The notes: generated by a model not told the origin, from the sequence alone. A DNA stretch of 64,000 nt from CAWGMT01 sp963823675 (GCA_963823675.1 CAWGMT010000008.1:248001-312000); one strand, 5' to 3'; shown: positions 39,213-48,956, counted from the first letter of the stretch. Made by a program: numbers and translations.

Positions 39213-39268
39213 GATGGATAATCGGCGGCGGGTGAAAAACCTCCACGACAGCAAGGTCTGGAACGAAT

Positions 39269-39340
39269 GCGGGAGTAGCTCAGGGGTAGAGCACCACGTT
39301 GCCAACGTGGCTGTCGAGGGTTCAAATCCCTTCTCCCGCT
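39269..39340 (+). tRNA. glyT: tRNA-Gly (anticodon GCC)
   Basis: 72 bases. Acceptor GCGGGAG/CTCCCGC, D stem GCTC/GAGC, anticodon stem CCACG/CGTGG with loop TTGCCAA (anticodon GCC), T arm GAGGG-TTCAAAT-CCCTT, discriminator T. Lies 107 bases before tig on the same strand, so the two may be cotranscribed. Confidence 0.95.
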
Positions 39341-39446
39341 CTTCTTGGATGCCATTTGGGGTTGGCGGCTTTCGCTCGAGCGCGCGAGTTGCGTGATGGC
39401 GGACCGAGCCATCCCGGCCTCGTGTCATTGAGAGGGAAAGCCTTTG

Positions 39447-40976
39447 ATGAGCAGCGAAGAACGCGATCTGGAGTCGGCGGTGACGGTCAGCGATCCAGCC
39501 GATCTCGCGGGTGATCAATCCGACGAGAAGGTGACCGAATCCAAGCGCAAGCTTGAGATCGACGTGGCCATCACGGACGCCGGCCCGTGCAAGAAGCATC
39601 TCAAAATCACGATCCCCCGCGACGAGATCGACCGTCAGTTCGAGGAGTCGCTCACCGAACTGCGCAAGGAGGCCGTGGTGCCCGGCTTCCGGCCGGGACG
39701 AGCCCCGAAGCAGCTTGTCGTGAAGCGTTTCAAGAAAGAGGTCTCCAACCAGGTCAAGCAGAAGCTCCTGATGTCGTCGCTCGAGCAGATCGACGCCGAC
39801 CACAAGCTTGACCCGATCACCCAGCCTCGGCTCGACATCGAGGCGATCGAGCTGCCCGAGGATGGGCCGATGAACTTCGAGATGGACGTCGAAGTGCGTC
39901 CTCAGTTTGATCTGCCCAATTACAAGGGATTCAAGATCCGCCGGCCGATCATCGAGGTCACCGAGAAGGACGTCGACACCAACGTCACCCGGGTCCTGGA
40001 GGAGTATGCGCAGCTCGTGCCCAAGCTGGACGCCCCAGCGGAGATCGGTGATCACATCACGGCCGACCTGCAATTCATTCGGTCCGACGGCCGGCTGATC
40101 AATGAGGTCAAAGAAGTCAAGTTTCGCCTTCAGCCGGAGCTCCGGTTCCAGAATGGAACGTCCACGGGCCTGGGAGCGGCGCTCACGGGCGCCAGGCCGG
40201 GTGACGTGCGCGACGTCGAGGCCAAGCTGGGCTCGTCGGTGGACGATCCCTCCCTGCGGGGACAGAATGTCACCTTGAGAGTCCAGCTCAACGATCTCAA
40301 GTACAGCCGGCTGCCCGAGCTCAATCCGGGATTCCTCGACTCGATCGGCTTCGAAGACATGGCCGAGATGCGCGAGTGGGTGCGTGCCGCCTTGTATCGA
40401 CGGGCCGAGGCTGAGGAGCGCCGGGTGATTCGCCGCCAGATCGTGGATCTACTGCTCCGCCAGACGCCGTTCGATCTCCCCGCCGACCTGGTTTCACGCG
40501 AGGAGAAGAACACCATTGCGCGGCTGGTCGATCAGCTCAAGCGCGAAGGGATGTCGGACAAGGAGATCAAAGCCCGCGCTGCCGAGATCCGGGCCAATGC
40601 GCACGAGACGACCATGGCGTCTCTCAAGGAACTCTTGATCCTGCTCAAGATCGCCGACGCCGAGGGAATCACGGTCGGCGAAGCCGATATCGAGCGCGAG
40701 ATCCAGGCGATGGCCGAAAGATCCGACGAAAGCGCTCGTCGCGTTCGCGCCCGGTTGGAAAAGGAAGGCGGAACGGAGGGCCTGGCCACCCAGATCCTCG
40801 AAGGCATGGTCATCGACCGGATTCGCGAGTACTCCGCCGTCGAGGACGTCGCCGTGCCCGCGGCCCAGCCCGAGCCCGAGGTCGAGACGGTGGATTATGG
40901 CGCCGTGCCTCCGGCCGAGGAATCGCCGGCCCAGGAGAATCAAGAGGACCCGACCGACACGAGTGATCCCGAGTGA
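39447..40976 (+). CDS. tig: Trigger factor
   Basis: 509 residues from ATG 39447 (TTG 39444 adjacent), after GAGGGAAAG. The ribosome-docking signature VVPGFRPGRAPKQLVVKRF is clear near residue 75. A degenerate FKBP-like PPIase region (IGDHITADLQFIRSDGR) and the C-terminal helical chaperone arms (LDSIGFEDMAEMREWVRAAL) follow. Trigger factor binds ribosomes at the exit tunnel and folds nascent chains. The acidic N-terminal extension of about 30 residues and an acidic C-tail are longer than in E. coli. It stands just upstream of two clpP genes, the common tig-clpP order. Confidence 0.92.
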   Translation: MSSEERDLESAVTVSDPADLAGDQSDEKVTESKRKLEIDVAITDAGPCKKHLKITIPRDEIDRQFEESLTELRKEAVVPGFRPGRAPKQLVVKRFKKEVSNQVKQKLLMSSLEQIDADHKLDPITQPRLDIEAIELPEDGPMNFEMDVEVRPQFDLPNYKGFKIRRPIIEVTEKDVDTNVTRVLEEYAQLVPKLDAPAEIGDHITADLQFIRSDGRLINEVKEVKFRLQPELRFQNGTSTGLGAALTGARPGDVRDVEAKLGSSVDDPSLRGQNVTLRVQLNDLKYSRLPELNPGFLDSIGFEDMAEMREWVRAALYRRAEAEERRVIRRQIVDLLLRQTPFDLPADLVSREEKNTIARLVDQLKREGMSDKEIKARAAEIRANAHETTMASLKELLILLKIADAEGITVGEADIEREIQAMAERSDESARRVRARLEKEGGTEGLATQILEGMVIDRIREYSAVEDVAVPAAQPEPEVETVDYGAVPPAEESPAQENQEDPTDTSDPE

Positions 40977-41108
40977 TGAATTGGAGTTGCAGGGCTCGCG
41001 TGAGCCAGAACAATCCGACCAAGCCGCCACCACAGCGATACCCTTGGGACCCGGCTCGACCATGCGGCACGGCCGGTACGCCCGGGCCTATTAACCAAGG
41101 ACTGTTCC

Positions 41109-41738
41109 ATGAATGGTGAACATCCCCTCGCCGAACCGACGCTCCAGCGCTATCGGGACTATGCGCGACAGCGCCAGATGACCCTCGGCGATCTGCTCCT
41201 GGAGAATCGCATCGTCTTTCTCGAAGGCGTGATCAACGACGGGGCCGCCAACCTCGCCGTCATGAAGTTCCTCTTCCTTCAGTACGAAAACCGCACCCAG
41301 GGGATCTTCTTTTATATCAACAGCCCCGGCGGCGCCGTCACCAGCACGCTGGCGATCTACGACACCATGCAGTTCATCGAGTGCCCGATCGCGACCTACT
41401 GCATCGGGCTGGCGGCTTCCGGGGCGGCCGTGCTGCTCGCGGGAGGCACGAAAGGCCGGCGGTACGCCTTGCCCCACTCCAAGATCATGATTCACCAGCC
41501 TTACGGCCAGGTCGGCGGCCAGGTTTCGGATATCGAAATCCAGGCCGAAGAGATCATCAAGAGCAAGCAGGTGATTAATGAGATCCTCGCCAGACATACC
41601 GGACAGCCGATCGAGCGGATCGCACGGGACACCGAGCGCGACCGCTACTTGACTGCCGTCCAGGCCAAGGAATATGGTCTGGTCGATGAGGTTGTTGGTC
41701 GAATCGGTGAAAAAGGGAGTGCTCCTCCAGCTTCTTGA
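41109..41738 (+). CDS. clpP: ATP-dependent Clp protease proteolytic subunit, paralog 1 (variant active-site context)
   Basis: 209 residues. IFFYINSPGGAVTSTLAIYD and MIHQPYGQVGGQ are ClpP hallmarks. The nucleophile region reads CIGLAASGAAVLLAGG, where the usual sequence is ASMGA/S: Ser is kept but the following Met is Gly. Catalytic His lies in LPHSKIMIHQP and Asp in RDTERDRYLTA. Such variants are often the second subunit of hetero-oligomeric ClpP1P2 rings. It is followed after 31 bases by a second clpP. Confidence 0.9.
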   Translation: MNGEHPLAEPTLQRYRDYARQRQMTLGDLLLENRIVFLEGVINDGAANLAVMKFLFLQYENRTQGIFFYINSPGGAVTSTLAIYDTMQFIECPIATYCIGLAASGAAVLLAGGTKGRRYALPHSKIMIHQPYGQVGGQVSDIEIQAEEIIKSKQVINEILARHTGQPIERIARDTERDRYLTAVQAKEYGLVDEVVGRIGEKGSAPPAS

Positions 41739-41769
41739 TCGGCTCCTTTTTGCGAAGGGCGAATCCAAC

Positions 41770-42384
41770 ATGCCACTGGTTCCGATCGTAATTGAACGGA
41801 GCGGCCGCGAAGAGCGGGCGATGGATATCTATTCACGCCTGCTCCAGGATCGCATCGTCATTCTGGGCTCGGCGATCGACGACACCGTCGCCAATCTCGT
41901 CATCGCTCAGATGCTGGTGCTCGCTCACCAGGATGCCAAGGCGGACATCCATCTTTACATCAACAGCCCGGGCGGAAGCGTCACCGCGGGGCTGGCCATA
42001 TACGACACCATGCAGTGGGTCTCGTGCGACGTCGCGACTTACTGCATCGGCCAGTGCGCCAGCATGGGCTCGCTGCTCCTGGCTGCCGGCTCCAAGGGCA
42101 AGCGCAACGCCCTTCCTCACAGCCGCATCATGATCCATCAGCCGCTGGCGGGCATGGAAGGCACCGCTACCGAGATCATGATTCACGCCGAGGAATTCAT
42201 CCGCATGAAGAAACAGCTCAACCAGATCTACCAGAAGCACACAGGACAGACGCTGGAGCGGCTTCAGGACGATACGGACCGCGACCGCTTCATGTCGCCG
42301 GAAGAGTCTCGGGATTATGGCCTGATCGACAACGTCGTCGACCGCGAGCCTCCGATCCCACTCAACCCGAACCCGATCCCGTGA
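41770..42384 (+). CDS. clpP: ATP-dependent Clp protease proteolytic subunit, paralog 2 (canonical)
   Basis: 204 residues from ATG 41770; the core begins SGREERAMDIYSRLLQDRIV. LYINSPGGSVTAGLAIYDTM, the nucleophile motif CIGQCASMGSLLLAAGSKG, His in SRIMIHQPLAGMEGTATEI and Asp in DDTDRDRFMSPEE are canonical. ClpP forms a 14-mer chamber that degrades proteins fed by ClpX, ClpC or ClpA. Pairs of clpP after tig suggest a mixed ring. The C-terminus has a Pro-rich tail (PPIPLNPNPIP). Confidence 0.93.
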   Translation: MPLVPIVIERSGREERAMDIYSRLLQDRIVILGSAIDDTVANLVIAQMLVLAHQDAKADIHLYINSPGGSVTAGLAIYDTMQWVSCDVATYCIGQCASMGSLLLAAGSKGKRNALPHSRIMIHQPLAGMEGTATEIMIHAEEFIRMKKQLNQIYQKHTGQTLERLQDDTDRDRFMSPEESRDYGLIDNVVDREPPIPLNPNPIP

Positions 42385-42578
42385 GGGTTTTGGTGTTCGA
42401 GAGTCGGCCACGTGCGGCGACGCCGCCGCATGAGTGGACTGCGCGCTGCGTGCACATCATGCGATAATTCACCGGAACCGGGGATGCCTGGCCGCACGCC
42501 GAAAATCTCGGCGCCGAGTTGAATCAAATCGAATCTCCCATGCGCCGCGCCTCGCCCGGTTCCCAGGAGAATCGTCCG

Positions 42579-43579
42579 ATGCCCGCCCTGTCTTCCCACG
42601 GCAACCTCCTCTTCGGGCTGCCTGCGCTTCAGAACGGGTTCATTGATCAGGTTCAGCTCGTGGCGGCATTTCAGGCCTGGACGCGCGAGAAGCGCTCGCC
42701 CGTGGCCGAGCAGCTCGTCGCGCGCGGCGATATCGACGCCGAACAGCGCGCGTTGCTCGAAAGCCTCGTCAGGCAGCACATCAAGAAACATGGGGGCGAC
42801 CCCGAGAATCGACTGGGGCTTGGCCAAGGCGACCGGCAAGCGGCCCTTTGCAGGCGACGCGCTCGATGTGATCCCGCTGGTTCGGAACCGACTTCGCATC
42901 GCGGCGGGCGCTGGGCCAGGCCAATTACGAGCTGGCCAACTTGACCAGCAAGGTCGGCCGGCGCGAAGCGGCGCTGGCGGCCCACCAACAGGTACTGGCA
43001 TATCGCGAAGCCCTCGCTGCCGAGCCCGGGGCCGACGCGGAGTCGATCGCCGACGTCGGCGACAGCTTAGCTAGGGTCGGCGATGAGCAGATCGTCGTCG
43101 GCAAGACCGCCCGAGCCCAGGCTTCTTATGAAGCGGCACGGGCGCGCCTGGAAGCACTCGACAAAGCCCACCCCAACACGGCCGTGATCCTGAGCAGCTT
43201 GGCAAGTAGTTACGACCGCATCGGCAACCTTCTGAGGGATACCGGCAAACCGGCGGAATCCCTGGAGTCGTTTGCCAAGGCACTGTCGATCGAGCAGAAG
43301 TTGGTCGACGCCAACCCAGGCATCGCGCTTTTCCAGAGCAATCTGGCCGGGATTACGCACAACATGGCGAGCTCGCTCTGGCAGACGGGCGAACGGATGG
43401 AAGCGCTTGCGAAGTACGAGCGGGCACGAGAGCTCTCCGAGGCGGCCGTGAAGGCGGACCCCTCGGTTCCCCAGTACAAGGAGTTTCTGGCACACCACCA
43501 CAATCGAATTGGCGATACCTTGTCGCAACTCGGTAAGCATGAGGCCGCCCTCGAATCATTCTCCCCGCTGAACCGATAG
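42579..43579 (+). pseudogene. Ser/Thr protein kinase-TPR gene with large internal deletions
   Basis: ATG 42579 after AGGAGA. The N-terminus (LLFGLPALQNGFIDQVQLVA then LVRQHIKKHGGDPE) is the usual leader of planctomycete Ser/Thr kinases. A frame then holds IDWGLAKATG, a kinase activation-segment motif (DWG for DFG), immediately followed by unrelated sequence. After another junction come TPRs (ELANLTSKVGRREAALAAHQ, SSYDRIGNLLRDTGKPAESL, ALAKYERARELSEAAVKADP) to the stop. Almost all of the kinase domain is missing, so the gene cannot encode an active kinase. Confidence 0.6.
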
Positions 43580-43611
43580 CGCCGGGAGGCTAGGTGGCGC
43601 CGCAGACGATT

Positions 43612-44076
43612 TCATCCATCATCCGAAGTCACGCATGCGAGTTCCTCGATGATCGTCTCGTTGGCCTCGGGGAATCGCAGCGCCGGGAGCTCGGCCGCGG
43701 GGACCCAGCGATACCCGCTGCCGTCGGCCGGTTCCGCAGTGGGATCCTCGGTGCAGCAGTCGAAAAAGAACAGCTCGACTTCGCCGTGAGCGTAGCAATA
43801 CGTCGTGGTCCGGCGCAAGGGCCCGACTACGACGCTCAGGCCGATCTCCTCAAAACACTCGCGCGCCGTGGCTGCCGCCGGGTCTTCCCCCGGCTCGCAC
43901 TTGCCGCCCGGAAACTCCCAGTAGCCCGCGTAGACGGTCCCCTCCGGCCGCCGTCGGACAAGGAACCGGTCTCCCCGCCGGACCAGCGCAATGCCAACCT
44001 GTTTGGGTAAGGATGAAGGATGCAGGAGGAAGGATGAATGAGAACTTCGGCTACCGCGGTCTTCTTCGTCTTTCAT
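43612..44076 (-). CDS. Nudix hydrolase (MutT-like)
   Basis: Up to 154 residues. The Nudix box GGKCEPGEDPAAATARECFE then EIGL fits G-x5-E-x7-RE-x2-EE-x-G-U. GYWEFPGGKCEPGE and RWVPAAELPALRFPEANETI are typical of 8-oxo-dGTPase-like proteins (A/G-specific MutT type). The first about 25 residues run through a CATCCTTCATCCTT-type minisatellite, so the true start may be downstream, near KQVGIALVRRGD. Confidence 0.75.
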   Translation of the reverse strand: MKDEEDRGSRSSHSSFLLHPSSLPKQVGIALVRRGDRFLVRRRPEGTVYAGYWEFPGGKCEPGEDPAAATARECFEEIGLSVVVGPLRRTTTYCYAHGEVELFFFDCCTEDPTAEPADGSGYRWVPAAELPALRFPEANETIIEELACVTSDDG

Positions 44077-44176
44077 TCTAGAAGCCTTTCCGCTGCATGC
44101 GGAGCAGGAAGTACGGCTGACGGATTAATGAGAGCTTCGGCAGCAGCGGTCTTGTTCATCCTTCATCCTTTAGCCT

Positions 44177-44983
44177 TCATCCTTTCGCTCGCATGGCCTC
44201 GATGGCCCGGCCGGGTGAGCCCATGATATTGTAGCCGCAGTTGACGTGGAGGATCTCGCCGGTGATCCCGCTGGCGTGGTCCGAGAGCAGGAACATCCCG
44301 GCTGCGCCGACTTCCTCGCGGGTGATGTTGCGGCCCATCGGGGAGACGGCGACGTAAAGGCCGGCGAGGTTGTCGAAATCTCCCACCGCCGAAGCGGCCA
44401 GAGTCTTCACCGGCCCGGCGGATACGGCATTGACCCGGATTCGGCGCGGCCCGAGGTCATAGGCCAGGTACTTGACCGCGGCATCGAGCGCCGCCTTGCA
44501 AACGCCCATCAGGTTATATCCCGGAACGACGCGCTCGCCGCCGAAATACGTCAAGGTGAGGATCGACCCTCCCACGGGCATCACGGGGGCGGCATGCCGC
44601 GCGACCGTAGCCAGTGAGTAGACGCTGATATCCATCGCGGTCTTGAAGCCGTCGCGGCTGCTGTCGATGAAGGGACACTCCAGGTCCTTGATCGGCGCGA
44701 ATGCGATCGAGTGCAATACAAAGTCGAGCCCGCCGAAGGTTGTCTGGGCTTCGGCGAAAACCCGGGCCACGTCCTCGTCTTTCTGGACGTCGCACGGGGT
44801 GATGAGCTTGGCGCCGGCCGGTTCGGCCAGTTTGCGGACCCGTCGCTCCATCTTGTCGCCTGGGAGGTGCGTGAAGCCAAGCTCGGCACCCTCGGCCAGC
44901 AGCTTCTGGGTGATCGCCCAGGCGATGCTGAAGTCGTTGGCGACGCCCAGGATCATTCCCTTCTTCCCCGAGAACAGACCCAT
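44177..44983 (-). CDS. fabI: Enoyl-[acyl-carrier-protein] reductase (NADH)
   Basis: 268 residues, MGLFSGKKGMILGVANDFSI; the second Met of MM is the likely start. Glycine-rich cofactor motif G-V-A-N-D-F-S-I-A-W, LDFVLHSIAFAPIKDL and the catalytic Y-x6-K in VPGYNLMGVCKAALDAAVKY are all FabI signatures. It reduces trans-2-enoyl-ACP in the last step of fatty-acid elongation and is the triclosan/isoniazid-type target enzyme. Divergent from the glycosyltransferase genes. Confidence 0.93.
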   Translation of the reverse strand: MGLFSGKKGMILGVANDFSIAWAITQKLLAEGAELGFTHLPGDKMERRVRKLAEPAGAKLITPCDVQKDEDVARVFAEAQTTFGGLDFVLHSIAFAPIKDLECPFIDSSRDGFKTAMDISVYSLATVARHAAPVMPVGGSILTLTYFGGERVVPGYNLMGVCKAALDAAVKYLAYDLGPRRIRVNAVSAGPVKTLAASAVGDFDNLAGLYVAVSPMGRNITREEVGAAGMFLLSDHASGITGEILHVNCGYNIMGSPGRAIEAMRAKG

Positions 44984-45121
44984 CATTCACTCCTTCTGCC
45001 TCTGGCAGCCAAAACCGCGGTGGCATGCGCCTGATCGTGTGTGTTGTAAAATACCGGGACTCGACCGCCCGCTCAACATCGACTTTCTCCGGATGTCTAC
45101 TTATCGCTGTGAGGTACCTCC

Positions 45122-46618
45122 GTGATTCGCGAATCGTCGAGCCCAAGGAAGGAGCAGGATCTCGAGCGCAGATCGGCTACCCGTCGAAGCACAGGGCCGA
45201 TCCAAAAGGTCCAGGCCATTCTCTCTACTCCGATCACCGGATTCTGCACCATCGAGAGCCTCACGTGGCTCGTGGTGGCTATCGGCGTGTGGCTTCGTGT
45301 CCTGGAATACTCCGCCTATCGTGAGCTCTACATGGATGAGGAAAGTCTCCTGCGCAACCTCACCGGGCTCGCCGTCTTCGACTTCCACACGAGGCTGAGC
45401 GAAGAACAGCTTGCTCCGCCCGGGTTTCTGGTCGTGGAGCGGCTCATGGTCCGGCTAGGGCTGGATTTAGTTTGGTCGGCACGGTTCCTGCCGCTCGTGT
45501 GTGGGATCAGCTCGGTTTTTCTGATGCGGCTAGTTGCTCGCCGCTTCATTTCCCGGCCGGCCGTTCCGATCGCCGTCGGGCTGTTCGCACTGTCCGAGTG
45601 GCTCCTCTATTACTCGGCCGAGATCAAGCAGTATTCGACCGACCTCGCGTTGACCTTGGTCGCCCTGCTGCTGGCCGCCAAGCTCATGGCCGCGCGGCCT
45701 TTAGAACGGCAGACGCCGTCAGAACGGCAAACGCCGTCAGAACGGCAGACGCCTTCTGCTCGAGAACCAACGGCGGATCCGGCAGACGCAATCGCCGTGC
45801 GCGGCAAATTGCTGGCTCTCGCCATCTTCGGCGCGGCTGGCGTCTGGTTTTCTTACCCGCTGGCGTTTGTGCTCGCCGGGATCGGAACGTGGTTCATGGC
45901 GTCGGCCGCGATCCGCCGCGATTGGAAGAATGTGCAGCGAGCGCTCTGGGTGAGCTTGGTCTGGGCCGCGAGCTTCGCGGGCTGTTTTGCGGTTTCGCAC
46001 GCGATCTTGACGACGGGCCAGTTCATCTGGAACTGGTGGGATTTCGCATTTCTGCCCATACCCCCGCGCTCGGCCGCCGATCTGGAGCGCGACTTCTGGC
46101 AGATGGTGAACGTCTTCAACAGCCCCGCGGACGTTCTGACGCCGCTGGGCGTATTGCCCTCGGCATTCGTGGCGCTCGGTTTATTCCTCACCGGCGCAGT
46201 GGCACTTGGGAGGAGGCGGCCCGGCGGCCTCTACCTGGTGGCATCTCCCATCCTGTTTGCTCTCATGGCTTCGGCGCTGCGACAGTATCCCTTTCACGGC
46301 AGGCTCCTGGTCTTCCTGGTTCCCACGGTTCACTTGCTGGTCGCCGAGGGCGCGGAGAGCCTTGCGCGGGGCGGCTTACTCCTCTTGCGCGGGCTGGCCG
46401 CGCGGTTGCCCGACGGCGCCTGGATCAAGATCGTTCTTGCCTGCATTTACGCGCTTATTGGCGTTTCGCCAGCGTTTCTTCTCTACCAATCGGCGGCCGA
46501 CAGCATGTGGCGTTACACGATCAGGAAGCGTCAACGTGAGTTCGACTCGCATGGCGATCTGCGTGCCGATTTGCTCGATTACCGCGAAAACATGCAGCGA
46601 GAGGCCAGGGACCGGTGA
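45122..46618 (+). CDS. GT39-like membrane glycosyltransferase with a minisatellite linker
   Basis: 498 residues with about 10 membrane helices. YRELYMDEESLLRNLTGL contains the periplasmic acidic pair of PMT/ArnT-like GT-C enzymes. LLYYSAEIKQYSTDLALTL is the second typical loop. These enzymes use polyprenyl-linked sugars. Between helices lies E-R-Q-T-P-S repeated three times, coded by an 18-bp minisatellite (about 45710-45765). Its stop overlaps the start of the next gene (GTGA), so the two are coupled. Confidence 0.75.
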   Translation: MIRESSSPRKEQDLERRSATRRSTGPIQKVQAILSTPITGFCTIESLTWLVVAIGVWLRVLEYSAYRELYMDEESLLRNLTGLAVFDFHTRLSEEQLAPPGFLVVERLMVRLGLDLVWSARFLPLVCGISSVFLMRLVARRFISRPAVPIAVGLFALSEWLLYYSAEIKQYSTDLALTLVALLLAAKLMAARPLERQTPSERQTPSERQTPSAREPTADPADAIAVRGKLLALAIFGAAGVWFSYPLAFVLAGIGTWFMASAAIRRDWKNVQRALWVSLVWAASFAGCFAVSHAILTTGQFIWNWWDFAFLPIPPRSAADLERDFWQMVNVFNSPADVLTPLGVLPSAFVALGLFLTGAVALGRRRPGGLYLVASPILFALMASALRQYPFHGRLLVFLVPTVHLLVAEGAESLARGGLLLLRGLAARLPDGAWIKIVLACIYALIGVSPAFLLYQSAADSMWRYTIRKRQREFDSHGDLRADLLDYRENMQREARDR

Positions 46619-48102
46619 ATCGAGCAGATGTTCGGCCGCCGGGCGCCGCGGACAGCGTTGTGCAACCGAGGTCTGGTCATGCAAAGCCGCTGGGCGCGGG
46701 CGCGATTTGCGTGGCGATCGTCGCGCTGGGCGCGGGCCTGCGCTCGTTTGAGCTTGGGCGGCTCAGCTTCTGGTACGACGAAGTGGTAACCATGCGGCTG
46801 GCGCGGGCTGGCAGCCCTGGTGCGCTCGTGGACCGCCTGTTTCAGATCGACGCGACCAGGGCGCCTCTGCACCCGCTCTTGCTTCAGGCCTGGCTGGAGG
46901 TATTCCGGACGTCGGAAGCGTCGGCACGCTCGCTTTCGGTCGTGTGCGGTGTCGCAACGATCGTGCTGGTCTTTCTCATCGGCCGGATCGTCTTTGATGC
47001 CCCGACCGGACTGTGGGCTGCCTGGCTGGGCGCTTTGAGCCCGATCCTGATCGTTTATGCGCGAGAGGCCCGGATGTACGCCTGGCTGGTGCTCGTGACC
47101 TGTTGCGCGTGGCTGGCGCTCTTGGCGCTCCTCCGCGCGCGCTCCCCAGCCAGGACCATGGCCTATGGGCTCAGCCTGGTGGCGCTGGCTTACTCGCATC
47201 CGCTCGGGCTCGTGATGGGGGCGACTCTGGCTCTGGCGGGCCTGATCGGCGCTCGAGCGTGCTTCGGCGGGTTTTCGCGCTGGCTGTTCGTCCATCTCGC
47301 GGCGCTCGTGCTCGTCTTGCCCTGGATCGGGAATTACTTCGATCATCCTCCCGAGTTTCTCAGCGGGCGTCTGCCACTTCGGTTCCTGCTGGGCGTTCCG
47401 ATCGGGTTCATCGGGGGCGACTTCCGGGTTCTGGGCGGACTGCTCTTGCTCATCGTGGCGGGACTCTTGCGGCATACTCGCGGCCGGGACATCGGACGAG
47501 AGGAACAATCCGCTTTACGGTATTGGTCAGGTCCGGCGTTCCTGCTGTTGTGGTTTGCGCTGCCGCCCTTGTCGCTTTACCTCTATTCGCTAGTGTCCTA
47601 CCCCATATTCGGGCCGGCGCGATACACGGCATGCTCGGCGCCTGCATTTCTGGTCCTGGTCGCCGCTGGGCTGAGGTCGATGCCGGCTCTCGTTCGCTAT
47701 CCCGTCGCGGGTCTAATGACGCTCGTGTCGGCGCTTGCACTTGGCCCGCTGGCGTACGACCCCGAGCTCAAGGCCGACTGGCGAGCATTCGCACTGGAGG
47801 TTTCGCAAGCGCTGCGCGACCGGCCCGGCGATCGCATCGTGGTGATCGTCGCCTCCAGCGAAGCGGCGCGAAACGTCGAGGTCGAGACGGCTCGGTATTA
47901 TCTGCCTGCGAGCTGCACGGTCATTCCAGTTCGCGACGCCACGCCAACGCGACTCGACGCGCACGGCGCCGAGCTCGTTTATTTCGCGGTCGGATTGCGT
48001 CGCGGGGAACCGGCCGCGACGGCCCCGGAGCGGCTCGGCGGCTACGAGTTTCGCGAACCGAAGCGCTATCCGGGGTTAATCGTTTACCGGGGCTCGCGCT
48101 GA
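46615..48102 (+). CDS. GT39-like membrane glycosyltransferase
   Basis: 495 residues from GTG 46615, overlapping the previous stop. LGRLSFWYDEVVTMRLARAG carries the catalytic-type Asp/Glu, and APLHPLLLQAWLEVF and LIVYAREARMYAWLVLVTC are typical of the PMT_2/GT39 family. About ten membrane helices precede a soluble C-terminal domain (DRIVVIVASSEAARNVEVET). The pair is likely to transfer sugars to envelope components. Substrate unknown. Confidence 0.75.
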   Translation: MNRADVRPPGAADSVVQPRSGHAKPLGAGAICVAIVALGAGLRSFELGRLSFWYDEVVTMRLARAGSPGALVDRLFQIDATRAPLHPLLLQAWLEVFRTSEASARSLSVVCGVATIVLVFLIGRIVFDAPTGLWAAWLGALSPILIVYAREARMYAWLVLVTCCAWLALLALLRARSPARTMAYGLSLVALAYSHPLGLVMGATLALAGLIGARACFGGFSRWLFVHLAALVLVLPWIGNYFDHPPEFLSGRLPLRFLLGVPIGFIGGDFRVLGGLLLLIVAGLLRHTRGRDIGREEQSALRYWSGPAFLLLWFALPPLSLYLYSLVSYPIFGPARYTACSAPAFLVLVAAGLRSMPALVRYPVAGLMTLVSALALGPLAYDPELKADWRAFALEVSQALRDRPGDRIVVIVASSEAARNVEVETARYYLPASCTVIPVRDATPTRLDAHGAELVYFAVGLRRGEPAATAPERLGGYEFREPKRYPGLIVYRGSR

Positions 48103-48121
48103 GCCGAAGCTTCTCTTCGGC
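48103..48121. terminator. Hairpin directly after the glycosyltransferase stop
   Basis: GCCGAAG-CTTCT-CTTCGGC, 7-bp stem with a 5-base loop immediately after the stop at 48102. No T-run follows, so termination strength is uncertain. Confidence 0.45.
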
Positions 48122-48303
48122 GATCGCATCCGCATCTGGGAAGCCTGCTGCCGGGCTTTGAGCAACGCACCCAGCCGGCCAGCCCCGCGGCCGATATCAG
48201 GAACCCGCCGCGCCGACTCCGGAACGAGGACCAGAATTTCCGGGCGCGTATGGCCGAAGTGAGTCGGGTGTACCCCCACCATATTTCTTGCAGCGATTTG
48301 GCG

Positions 48304-48640
48304 TCAAAATGGCGGAGTAATTCGTCTCCTCGTGACGTGAAGGAGACCGAGCTGTTCGAGGACGGGTTGCGCCGCGATGCGCTCGATCTCGGCTTGGGGG
48401 TAATGCGAAAGCGCGGCCGTCGGGCCGATCATGCGCTGTTCCAGGACTGTCGCGATTTCGCTCCTTAATGTGTTGCCACATGTTTTTGCCTTTGTCCAGT
48501 GACAAAACCTCGCGCGCTGCCCAGGTTTCTTCCGGCGTCGGGCCCGTCGCTCCCCATGGCCGGCTCAGCCGGTTGGCGCGGAGACGCGCCACCAGGAGAT
48601 CGTCGCTCGCCGAACCGGGCGGCGTCCGCGTTGCGTACAG
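48304..48640 (-). pseudogene. C-terminal remnant of an IS-type transposase
   Basis: Two frames join: DDLLVARLRANRLSRPWGAT then GPTPEETWAAREVLSLDKGK, and after a shift near 48475 AALSHYPQAEIERIAAQPV, LEQLGLLHVTRRRITPPF and a stop. The LSRPWGATGPTPEE and VTRRRITPPF signatures resemble, in my memory, the C-terminal ends of DDE integrase-core transposases common in planctomycetes. The catalytic core is absent. Family assignment is tentative. Confidence 0.45.
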
Positions 48641-48654
48641 CTTTTTCCTGTCGG

Positions 48655-48920
48655 TATCCCGAGCCCTTGCCACAAAAGCTCAGCGACCGGATCGAGATGG
48701 GCCGACGAGCTGTAGAATTCGTCGGTCGGGGCCCCGGCGGGCTCGTCCGCACCGAGGTCGTTCCAGGCAGGCGGCTGCGGGGCGTCTCCAAACTCCAGAG
48801 CCGTCTCATCCCGCCGATCGGGCAGGCCCGTCGGCTCGGGTGCAGGTTCGACCGATGGGATGTCTCCGCAATGAAGGTGTCCGCATTCTCCGATTTCGTG
48901 TCAATCGCGCCTTTTGTCCG
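48655..48920 (-). pseudogene. Possible gene fragment
   Basis: A minus-strand frame reads CGHLHCGDIPSVEPAPEPTG, ETALEFGDAPQPPAWNDLGA and PTDEFYSSSAHLDPVAELLW, which is protein-like but has no proper start or end. It precedes the transposase remnant. The family is not recognised. The surrounding 48641-48956 interval holds nothing else I can support. Confidence 0.3.
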
Positions 48921-48956
48921 CCGCGAGCACCGGCGGAAACGACTCGGCCGCTGCCC

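Noticed and set aside
45710..45766. CRISPR or intergenic repeat
   Set aside because: The 18-bp repeats are in frame inside a membrane glycosyltransferase and code for repeated E-R-Q-T-P-S.
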